Origin: Gammaproteobacteria bacterium
GTDB lineage: Bacteria > Pseudomonadota > Gammaproteobacteria > Eutrophobiales > Eutrophobiaceae
Assembly (NCBI GenBank): GCA_009843675.1
Contig: VYCZ01000114.1
Coordinates: 1-6,097, forward strand
Length of the DNA stretch: 6,097 nt
Direction: 5' to 3'
Below the pieces are notes generated by a model. That model had not been told where the DNA came from, made no database searches, and worked only from the letters and a program-made list of their open reading frames with translations. Below, in pieces: positions 1-6,097 of this stretch. The number at the start of each line of letters is the position of its first letter. The first letter of the stretch is position 1. A program made the position numbers and the translations under genes.

Positions 1-710
1 GTATAGGCGCGCACGGCAAAACCTCCTTGTGTGGAGCACCATATATCAACTTTGCCCTCTTCATTGACACTGACTACACATCCATGAGGCTCAATATATC
101 CCTGGTGTACGGCCGGCGTCGTAAACGTCCTTTCAACAACCAGGTCAGCCTCGGCGAAACCGCCTTCAATATCACCTCGTTCCATAACGCTACGCATGGC
201 AAGGTTGGGCGGTTCGGCCTGTTTCTCCGTTGAATTTTCCATGGCTATTTGCTCATCAATAACCGGCGCATCAGGCGCCAATGCCGCATCAATCGTTAAA
301 ACGTGGGGTAATACCTCGTAGTCGACATCGATCAGTTTCAATGCATGTTCAGCGATTTCGTCGGTGGTTGCGGCAACGGCCGCAACGGCGTGACCGTGAT
401 AAAGCGCCTTGTTCCGCGCCACGACATTGTTCGACTGGGTAATGACATCTATTGGCAGAACAATGCCCTCGACTTTTATCCCGGTCAAGGCTGGAAAATC
501 ATCCCTGCAGGCGACGGCAAGCACGCCATCCAGTGCCAGGGCTCTACTCATATCGATGGATTTTATGCGGGCATGGGCATATGGGCTACGCAACACTTTG
601 CCGTGGATCATCCCCGGCAGAAATAAGTCCGCGCCGTAATCCGCACGGCCGGTTACCTTGTCGAGCCCATCCGGGCGAACAGGACGTGTGCCGATATATT
701 TATACTTCAT
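1..710 (-). CDS. Molybdenum hydroxylase large subunit (xanthine dehydrogenase/CoxL family), N-terminal fragment
   Basis: This is the molybdopterin-binding catalytic subunit of a xanthine oxidase-family hydroxylase, which inserts water-derived oxygen into a substrate such as an N-heterocycle, aldehyde or CO. I translated 236 complete codons from the ATG at 710; the gene runs off the left edge, so perhaps two thirds of a typical 750-800 residue subunit is missing. The N-terminus has the family's usual pattern: IGTRPVRPDGLDKVTGRADY at about residues 6-25, then GKVLRSPYAHARI at about 37-49. WCSTQGG at 224-230 contains Gln228, which aligns with the conserved Gln that contacts the Mo centre (Gln767 in bovine xanthine oxidase). 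The start codon overlaps the stop of the iron-sulfur subunit gene in an ATGA, implying translational coupling and a shared complex. The active-site loop that separates CO dehydrogenases from other hydroxylases and the catalytic Glu lie outside the window, so the substrate is undetermined. Family assignment is firm. Confidence 0.93.
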   Translation of the reverse strand, partial: MKYKYIGTRPVRPDGLDKVTGRADYGADLFLPGMIHGKVLRSPYAHARIKSIDMSRALALDGVLAVACRDDFPALTGIKVEGIVLPIDVITQSNNVVARNKALYHGHAVAAVAATTDEIAEHALKLIDVDYEVLPHVLTIDAALAPDAPVIDEQIAMENSTEKQAEPPNLAMRSVMERGDIEGGFAEADLVVERTFTTPAVHQGYIEPHGCVVSVNEEGKVDIWCSTQGGFAVRAY

Positions 711-1210
711 GAGATGTGCGCAGAAGCCTTGTTATTGTTTTCATTTCGTAATTCCAGGGCAGCGCCCAGCACTGCACGGACGATCTTGTCGTAGCCCGTA
801 CAGCGGCAGAGGTTACCCGCCAGCCAGAACCTTACCTGCTCTTCATCAGGTTCCGGGTTGCTGTCGAGCAATGCTTTAGCGGCAACCACAATACCAGGGG
901 TGCAGATGCCGCATTGCAACGCCCCGTGTTCCAGTATTTTCTTTTGTACGGGATGCAGGTTGTTTCCCCGGGCAATTCCCTCCACGGTACGGACGGATTG
1001 TCCGTCCAGTTCGGCTGCGAGTACCAGGCAGGCGCACACCAATTGATCATTCAGGATGACGGAGCACGAACCGCAATCTCCTGTATTACAGCCTTCTTTT
1101 GTTCCGGTCAGGTGCAACCGGTTGCGCAATGCCTGCAGTGCAGTTTCATGCGGCTCACACAAAAACTGTGCCGCTTCATCATTAATGCGGGTCTTTACAT
1201 GCAAAGCCAT
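707..1210 (-). CDS. Molybdenum hydroxylase [2Fe-2S] small subunit (CoxS/XDH iron-sulfur type)
   Basis: This 167-residue protein is the electron-transfer subunit of a molybdenum hydroxylase and passes electrons from the Mo site through two [2Fe-2S] clusters. Residues 1-80 form the plant-ferredoxin-like domain, with LTGTKEGCNTGDCGSCSV around 34-51 and ligands Cys41, Cys46, Cys49 and Cys61. Residues from about 85 form the helical domain, with QCGICTPG around 99-106 and GNLCRCTGY around 132-140, giving ligands Cys100, Cys103, Cys135 and Cys137. All eight expected cysteines are present, and the length is typical of free-standing small subunits (about 150-170). The ATG at 1210 places the usual N-terminal beta strand directly after Met, so no earlier start is needed. 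No clear Shine-Dalgarno sequence precedes it. It follows the NTF2-like gene by 58 bp and overlaps the large-subunit gene by 4 bp. No FAD subunit gene lies between them; it may be outside the window. Confidence 0.96.
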   Translation of the reverse strand: MALHVKTRINDEAAQFLCEPHETALQALRNRLHLTGTKEGCNTGDCGSCSVILNDQLVCACLVLAAELDGQSVRTVEGIARGNNLHPVQKKILEHGALQCGICTPGIVVAAKALLDSNPEPDEEQVRFWLAGNLCRCTGYDKIVRAVLGAALELRNENNNKASAHIS

Positions 1211-1268
1211 GTTTTTATATCGTTGGTTAAAGCTGTTCGCTTATTTGGGTGCGACGTTCGTGTGTGGA

Positions 1269-1700
1269 TCACTTGCAGTTCCGCAGTTCGTCCGTTAATA
1301 CGCCCAACTGCGCGAGTAAAGGAGTCAGGTCCCAATAGTCGGTGTTCCGGCTGATTTTGCCATTCTTGAACTCAAACAATGTTACACCGCTGAAGCTCAC
1401 TCTTTTTCCGGTGCAATCCACTCCATGAAAATGACCATTCCAGGTATTACTGATTGTCCACAGGGCAGCGCCGTGCGTATCCGTTGCAAAACAGTGTTGA
1501 TACTCAAGATGGAAATCAGGCTGCATTTCAAATATATCACTTATAAATTCCAGTAACCCGTCCTTGCCCTGTTTTTGTACGCCCAGTGTAGGATCTTCAT
1601 AAGTGCAATCCTCGTTAAAAAAGGATTTTATTTTTTCAATGTCGTGCGCCGACCAGGCCGCAGGATACTCAACCAGCAGTTTTTCGTTATCATTTACCAT
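1269..1700 (-). CDS. NTF2-like / SnoaL-like protein
   Basis: A 143-residue soluble protein of the NTF2-like superfamily, which includes SnoaL polyketide cyclases, ketosteroid isomerase and limonene-epoxide hydrolase. These form a cone-shaped alpha+beta barrel around a small hydrophobic ligand pocket. The sequence follows the SnoaL-like pattern: an N-terminal helix with AAWSAHDIEKIKSFF at 14-28, CTYEDPT at 32-38, a central strand with WTISNTWNGHFHG at 81-93, DCTGKRVSFSGVTLFEFKNGKI at 95-116, and a terminal DYWDLTPLLAQLG at 121-133. The start at 1700 is chosen because AGGAGG sits 6 nt upstream and the NTF2 fold begins there. The same frame stays open to 1868, but those extra residues overlap the neighbouring gene and look unlike the family. 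It begins 25 bp after the LLM oxidoreductase gene, so it is probably co-transcribed. Polar residues in the presumed pocket (His90, His92, Asp121, Asp124) allow catalysis, but the reaction cannot be predicted. Confidence 0.88.
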   Translation of the reverse strand: MVNDNEKLLVEYPAAWSAHDIEKIKSFFNEDCTYEDPTLGVQKQGKDGLLEFISDIFEMQPDFHLEYQHCFATDTHGAALWTISNTWNGHFHGVDCTGKRVSFSGVTLFEFKNGKISRNTDYWDLTPLLAQLGVLTDELRNCK

Positions 1701-1706
1701 CAGTAT

Positions 1707-1712
1707 CCTCCT
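1707..1712 (-). promoter_or_regulatory. Ribosome binding site of the NTF2-like gene
   Basis: The minus strand reads AGGAGG here, a full anti-16S complement, 6 nt before the ATG at 1700. It decides the start of the NTF2-like gene in favour of 1700 over in-frame starts further upstream. Confidence 0.87.
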
Positions 1713-1725
1713 GTATTGTGTACAG

Positions 1726-2733
1726 TCACGTTCCGGAACGAAAACAGGGGAGCACTTTTTCGCCCAGTAGCCGGATGGATTCCTTGAAATCCGGCCCCAG
1801 TGGCGGTCCGAAAGCGATATGTGTTGCGCCTGCATCCACCAGCGCCTCAATCTGCGGAATGACATCATCCGGTGTTCCTGTTAACGAAAATGCGCGTACG
1901 GCTTCATCCGGCACAAATGATTCCGCTTTTGAATGGTCCCCCTCAAGATAGGCGGCATTGGCTCTCCTGATACAATCATCATCTATGCCGTGGGCTTCTT
2001 TCATGGGTGAAGTGAAAGGCAGAAAGATGGCAAGAAGTTGCTTCATCATACTGACGGCTGCAGTCCGGTCCATGGAGATAGAGCATAACGGGCCAATGAT
2101 GATTTCAGCTTCAGACGGGTCGCGGCCGGTCCGTTCAGCCCCGATATGAACGTTATCTCGCAGTATCCTTAAATATTCCGGATCAGCGACACAATCTGCC
2201 TTGATGCCGATGGCGATCTCGCCACCGAGCTGAGAAATTTTCGGCCCCCAGGTGCCTATAAACATGGGTATTTCACTGCGGACAGGTTGTTGATGCAGTA
2301 GCAGTTCACCGGTTGTCGAGAAAAACTCACCCAAGAAAGGCGTAGCGTCACGGGCAATTACCTTGCGCATTACCGTAACGGCTTCACGCAGCATTTGCGT
2401 GGTTTTATACGGTTTTTCAATACCGATAAGTGTGTTCAAACCACCGCGCCCGACTCCGCATACTGCGCGTCCCCCAGTGAGTTCATCCAGCGCGGCCAGG
2501 CTGGTTGCGTGATAGACAGGATGGGCAATTTTTGGTGTTACGATGGCAGGTCCCAGTGTTATTCGTTCCGTATGGTGTCCGATAAGTGTGAGAATCGGCC
2601 ATGCCGGACGCATTATTAAATCATCGGCAATATGCAATTCATCAAATCCATAACTCTCAATCTGTCCGGCCATCCAGATGTAATCATGCATGGGATGGGA
2701 TCCGGTAAGCATGACACTGATTTTTATGGCCAT
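1726..2733 (-). CDS. LLM-class flavin/F420-dependent oxidoreductase, Mer-like
   Basis: A 335-residue cytoplasmic TIM-barrel oxidoreductase of the bacterial luciferase-like superfamily, whose members use FMN or coenzyme F420. Residues run closely along the pattern of methylenetetrahydromethanopterin reductase (Mer): YGFDELHIADD at 28-38, ITLGPAIVTPKIAHPVYHA at 58-76 (the region that in Mer holds the cofactor-binding non-prolyl cis peptide), LDELTGGRAVCGVGRGG at 82-98, IPMFIGTWGPK at 155-165, TGTPDDVIPQIEALVDAGATH at 285-305, and GPPLGPD at 309-315. Length is normal for the family, and no signal peptide or membrane segment is visible. The ATG at 2733 has GGGAG 8 nt upstream and begins the first barrel strand. 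It lies between the HyuA-HyuB gene (27 bp upstream) and the NTF2-like gene (25 bp downstream), so a catabolic redox or monooxygenase step is more likely than methanogenesis. FMN versus F420 cannot be decided here; automatic names such as 'Mer' should not be taken as function. Confidence 0.9.
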   Translation of the reverse strand: MAIKISVMLTGSHPMHDYIWMAGQIESYGFDELHIADDLIMRPAWPILTLIGHHTERITLGPAIVTPKIAHPVYHATSLAALDELTGGRAVCGVGRGGLNTLIGIEKPYKTTQMLREAVTVMRKVIARDATPFLGEFFSTTGELLLHQQPVRSEIPMFIGTWGPKISQLGGEIAIGIKADCVADPEYLRILRDNVHIGAERTGRDPSEAEIIIGPLCSISMDRTAAVSMMKQLLAIFLPFTSPMKEAHGIDDDCIRRANAAYLEGDHSKAESFVPDEAVRAFSLTGTPDDVIPQIEALVDAGATHIAFGPPLGPDFKESIRLLGEKVLPCFRSGT

Positions 2734-2741
2734 CGGTATTA

Positions 2742-2746
2742 CTCCC
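2742..2746 (-). promoter_or_regulatory. Ribosome binding site of the LLM oxidoreductase gene
   Basis: The minus strand reads GGGAG, 8 nt before the ATG at 2733, inside the 27-bp gap after the HyuA-HyuB stop codon. It supports the chosen start. Confidence 0.7.
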
Positions 2747-2760
2747 GAATTCGCGCTTGT

Positions 2761-5700
2761 CTACGCTATTTCCAACTCATTTGCCTGGTGTCTGACACTC
2801 AGCATATTTCTGAGTTCTTTTGTCTTTCTAAGGTTGATTTTTCCGTTCGAATCAACCTCCACACCGTACACGGCGCGCGCCCTGTCCATACTTACAAATC
2901 CTTCCCTGACATCCCTGGCAACGCGTTCCGGGTCTCTTTCCACCGGTTTGCCGTACCCGCCTGCACCGGTACAAACGGATATGATTGACTCTCCGGGTTC
3001 GAGCATGACACGGGCACACAGGTCGAGTTCTTCAAGTTGGCCGTCGCGCCTGCGTATGAACTGCTGTGATTTTGCGCCGGCATGGCCGCCCCGGACACCG
3101 AGCGGGGCATTGATGGTGCCGTCGCTGGTAAACAACGCCTCAATGGTGGTATCCACCGGTTCATACTCCACGTAAGCGCTCGGCGAACCCGTGTGCCGGC
3201 CGGCGCCTTCCGTATCCTGGAGCAAATATTGTGAGTGCACCAGGATCGGGTATTTCATTTCGTCCACCTCTATGGAGTCGTGGTGCTGCAGTCCGGCAAC
3301 GCCAATGCCTATTATGGTCAGCCAGCCGTCCGCCTGGGGAGCGCCCGGACCGTTACATACCAGCAGGCACAGGAAGTTCTGGAAGTGGCCTCTGCCTTCC
3401 CTGGGGTCGATGCCGGAGATCACGGCCATCGCCGGCGGCATGTGCCGGCCTATCTCGGCCAGGCCAAAACCCTCGCCAAGCTGGGCAAAACCCACTGCGA
3501 CGGCTTTTCCCGCCAGTTCCGACAGGTTGGTTGTCGCAACGGAACAACTGTAAGGGTGGCGGGGAATGCCGATTGCGCAATTTTCACGTAATTGTACGTC
3601 GATGCATCGGAAGCTTCCGGAGTTCAAAGGCACTTGCCGGCGCATGCTGGAATATACCCCGGCCATTGCTGCTGAAGATATTGTTGATTCGGACAGGTTC
3701 ATGCCGAACGGCTGACAGTCAATATTGTCCCTCAGGTCAACTTCCACCCTGGCTTCGGAAGGATACACGGCCAGGTCGACATTGATGGGCACGCCGTCTT
3801 CTGCGCCGGGCACCGGATCATGATGAATGGTCACCCGGGTTTTACCCTCGGGCAATTCGCCTAATGCCAGAGTCATACGCCGTTCGGAATAGTCCATCCA
3901 GTCTTTGGCAAAGGCTTCAAATGTCCCTTCCGCCACACTGTCCAGGAACTCCAGCAGGCGTTTCTCGCCGATGCGGCAGGCGCCCAGCATGGCAAGAAAA
4001 TCACCGTACCACATATCAGGCACCCTGAGCCGCAGGCGGCACATTCGGACAAAATCATCATCCAGTTGATAGTCACGCTGGATTTTTACACAGGGAAAAA
4101 TCAGGGCGCCTTCTTCATAAACGTCTCTGGCGGCAGCAAAGAAGGTAGTGGGTATGGAGTTGCCGCAATCCGCCATGTGGGCCTTGGCATACACGGTTGC
4201 GCGATGCTCACCCCGTTCATCGACTACCGGCATTAAAATTGTCCAGTCTGCCGGGTGGGTATTACCGTGGTAAGGCGAATTGTGCACGAATGCATCGCCC
4301 CGGTAGAGCAGCGGATGGCACTCTTTCATGTATCGGGATTGCAGTTCGGGCCCGCATAGCGTCATGCACGGCAGACCTTCACATACTGTCAGGATATCGT
4401 GATCGGCAGTGATGATACCGCAGGCGAAGTCCCGGGCCATATTCATGATGGCCGAGCGTGACGTTCGCAACAATGTGTTGCGCATGGCCAGCACAACGGA
4501 TTCCAGGCGGCTGTTCAACAGTGCAAGTTCATGACCGCTCATTTTCGAGCCGGTTTTGACAGTATCCTCGACGATGTTCCTCAGCAATGATTGTGCAGGT
4601 TCTACCATGAACGAATCCCCGGTCATTTTTTGCGCATTGCCATCCGGTGGAACGATAATGGTCGTAACCGGTGATTCGATAAACGCCGGACCGTGGATTT
4701 CCATTCCCAGCCGTAATGTTTCCGCACGGTGTACTTCGGCGGCGGTCCAGCCTGTACCCTGGAAAAAAGCCCGCCGTTCTGCTCCTGCTTCACGCACTCC
4801 CGCGCTGTATTTGGCGCCGGTCACCACGTCCTTGTGCAGTTGGCATGAAACTTCGGCGCGCCAGGCAATCACCTCAATCGGGGAAGCCGTGTCCTCGATT
4901 GCGAACAGGTCGAGGTGTACCTTGTGAAAGTCCTCAACCAAGTCTTTGATGTCTGCATCATTTTCAAACCTGTCATGTCGCAGGGGAACCTCGATTTCCC
5001 AGACCTGGTCCGGATAGCGCGCCTCTACGCTTAGGTTGATGGTTACGTTATCCGCACCGGAATCTGCCGCAAATGCCTCACAGCGCCGGCGCAGGTCCTG
5101 CAGAATCCGGTTGGCGGCAGCGCGGTCGAACACTGTACTCAGCATGAAATATGTTGTGGAAAAATCACGTTTGAGCTCGGACAACAATGCGCCGGCTGCA
5201 CTTAATGTCGCTGACACGGAGGGGATTAATATCTGCCTGACACCCAGCTGTGCGGCAATGGTAGTCGAATACAGGCCGCCGCCGCCACCGCCGCCTACCA
5301 GCAATGCATCCACCGGATCAATCCCGCGTTCCAGGGTGATCTCTTCGATGGCTACCACCATGTTCTGGCAGGCCAGTTGGAAGATTGCCGCTGCCGCATC
5401 CTCAAGTTCCAGGCCCAGGCGTCTGCCCACCCCGGACATGATCGCCTGTTCTGCGAGGGAGACATCTATCTGTATATTTCCGCCAAGATAAAACTCCGGG
5501 TCAAGATAGCCAAGTACGATACATGCGTCAGTAAGAGTGGGCTGCTTTCCTCCCTTGTTCCAGCACGCCGGCCCCGGGTCGGCGCCAGCGCTTTGCGGAC
5601 CTACATGTAACAGTCCACCATCGTCGACCCAGGCAATAGAGCCCCCACCAGCGCCGATACTGCGCACGTCAACGGAAGCGAAACCGGTCATGAAACCCTG

Positions 5701-6097
5701 CTTCTGGTCGCCTACCATGGCTTCACGGGTCCACGGTATCTGGCCGTTCTGCACCAGTCCGACATCATAAGTGGTGCCGCCGGCATCGGTTACTATCGCC
5801 AGGCCGGAATTGCAGTCATGTTTCGCGTAATGGCGCCCGGCTACCGGGGCTGCCGCCGGACCGCTGCCTATGGTATGAATGGGCCTGTTCCATACGTCAT
5901 CTGCATCAAGCATCCCGCCTGATGCCGTCAATATCAGGAGGCGGCCGGAGAATCCCTCTGCTCGCAGTGAAGCTTCGAGATGGCGTAAATAGGAGCCCAT
6001 TAACGGTTTCAGCGACGCATCGATGGCCGTCGAAGAGGCGCGCCGGTATTCGCGGATAGTCGGGTTCAATTGATGGGAAAGCGTATAAGGAATACCC
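2761..6097 (-). CDS. Fused HyuA-HyuB hydantoinase/5-oxoprolinase superfamily protein, 5'-truncated
   Basis: The gene enters from the right edge, giving 1111 residues to the TAG at 2761; about 180 N-terminal residues of HyuA seem to be outside. The reading frame is open to 6097 (IPYTLSHQ, then LNPTIREYRR), so the TTG at 6069 is not the start. Relative to the first full codon, residues 1-500 are the ATP-binding HyuA domain: TDAGGTTYDVG at 103-113, IGAGGGSIAW and GADPGPAC at about 147-178, TDACIVLG at 189-196, and a glycine-rich loop at 268-274. HyuB starts near residue 519 (Met codon at 4542) with no stop between. It carries HNSPYHGNTHPADW at 605-618, AHMADCGNS at 639-647 and GAGGYGKP at 1044-1051. 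Family members cleave cyclic amides with ATP (5-oxoproline, hydantoins) or carboxylate ketones. Fusion resembles eukaryotic-type 5-oxoprolinase, but several motifs deviate from it, so the substrate is open. Confidence 0.92.
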   Translation of the reverse strand, partial: GIPYTLSHQLNPTIREYRRASSTAIDASLKPLMGSYLRHLEASLRAEGFSGRLLILTASGGMLDADDVWNRPIHTIGSGPAAAPVAGRHYAKHDCNSGLAIVTDAGGTTYDVGLVQNGQIPWTREAMVGDQKQGFMTGFASVDVRSIGAGGGSIAWVDDGGLLHVGPQSAGADPGPACWNKGGKQPTLTDACIVLGYLDPEFYLGGNIQIDVSLAEQAIMSGVGRRLGLELEDAAAAIFQLACQNMVVAIEEITLERGIDPVDALLVGGGGGGGLYSTTIAAQLGVRQILIPSVSATLSAAGALLSELKRDFSTTYFMLSTVFDRAAANRILQDLRRRCEAFAADSGADNVTINLSVEARYPDQVWEIEVPLRHDRFENDADIKDLVEDFHKVHLDLFAIEDTASPIEVIAWRAEVSCQLHKDVVTGAKYSAGVREAGAERRAFFQGTGWTAAEVHRAETLRLGMEIHGPAFIESPVTTIIVPPDGNAQKMTGDSFMVEPAQSLLRNIVEDTVKTGSKMSGHELALLNSRLESVVLAMRNTLLRTSRSAIMNMARDFACGIITADHDILTVCEGLPCMTLCGPELQSRYMKECHPLLYRGDAFVHNSPYHGNTHPADWTILMPVVDERGEHRATVYAKAHMADCGNSIPTTFFAAARDVYEEGALIFPCVKIQRDYQLDDDFVRMCRLRLRVPDMWYGDFLAMLGACRIGEKRLLEFLDSVAEGTFEAFAKDWMDYSERRMTLALGELPEGKTRVTIHHDPVPGAEDGVPINVDLAVYPSEARVEVDLRDNIDCQPFGMNLSESTISSAAMAGVYSSMRRQVPLNSGSFRCIDVQLRENCAIGIPRHPYSCSVATTNLSELAGKAVAVGFAQLGEGFGLAEIGRHMPPAMAVISGIDPREGRGHFQNFLCLLVCNGPGAPQADGWLTIIGIGVAGLQHHDSIEVDEMKYPILVHSQYLLQDTEGAGRHTGSPSAYVEYEPVDTTIEALFTSDGTINAPLGVRGGHAGAKSQQFIRRRDGQLEELDLCARVMLEPGESIISVCTGAGGYGKPVERDPERVARDVREGFVSMDRARAVYGVEVDSNGKINLRKTKELRNMLSVRHQANELEIA

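Noticed and set aside
1211..1245. TATAAA-like promoter box before the iron-sulfur gene
   Set aside because: It sits directly against the start codon, leaving no room for a leader, and no matching -35 element at proper spacing is clear.
914..1354. Plus-strand open frame of 146 codons
   Set aside because: It lies antisense to the iron-sulfur subunit and the end of the NTF2-like gene; its translation shows no recognisable domain.
1701..1868. Longer version of the NTF2-like gene starting at 1868 (199 residues)
   Set aside because: The extra 56 residues overlap the end of the LLM gene, are rich in Arg/Trp and unlike the family; the AGGAGG site at 1707-1712 marks the start at 1700.
2690..3175. 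Plus-strand open frame of 161 codons
   Set aside because: Antisense to the HyuB 3' end and the LLM start; low-complexity Ser/Pro-rich translation typical of a shadow frame.
3231..3785. Plus-strand open frame of 184 codons
   Set aside because: Antisense to the well-conserved HyuB domain; Arg/Gly/Pro-rich translation without a known motif.
4540..4542. ATG at 4542 as start of a separate hyuB gene
   Set aside because: No stop codon ends the HyuA part before it and no good ribosome binding site precedes it, so a fusion is simpler. Internal initiation is not excluded.
6067..6069. TTG at 6069 as the start of the HyuA-HyuB gene
   Set aside because: The frame stays open to the window edge, and the residues before it (IPYTLSHQ) continue the conserved HyuA region, so the gene starts outside.

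Overview
The window is a single co-directional run of five bacterial genes on the minus strand, with both outermost genes cut by the window edges. In transcription order, right to left: (1) a fused HyuA-HyuB type protein of the hydantoinase/5-oxoprolinase superfamily, 5' end missing; (2) a bacterial-luciferase-like (LLM class) flavin/F420 oxidoreductase resembling methylenetetrahydromethanopterin reductase (Mer); (3) a small NTF2/SnoaL-like protein; (4) the [2Fe-2S] small subunit of a xanthine dehydrogenase/CO dehydrogenase-type molybdenum hydroxylase; and (5) the N-terminal third or so of its molybdopterin-binding large subunit, 3' end missing.

Spacing between genes is 27 bp, 25 bp, 58 bp and a 4-bp ATGA overlap. 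There is no convincing terminator or promoter between them, so one operon is likely. Coding density is nearly complete, and no stretch above 60 bases lacks a gene. No RNA gene, mobile element, CRISPR array or attachment site was seen.

The gene set points to a small-molecule catabolic operon, probably for an N-heterocycle, lactam, imide or related cyclic amide (inference). The molybdenum hydroxylase would hydroxylate a ring carbon. The LLM flavoprotein would oxidise or reduce an intermediate. The NTF2-like protein could be a small cyclase, isomerase or hydrolase. The HyuA-HyuB protein would do an ATP-dependent ring opening or a carboxylation. The substrate cannot be read from the sequence.

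The organism is a bacterium of moderate GC content, with Shine-Dalgarno-type sites before at least two genes. This gene combination is common in metabolically versatile Proteobacteria, Actinobacteria and environmental lineages such as Entotheonella-like bacteria. The taxonomic assignment is weak.
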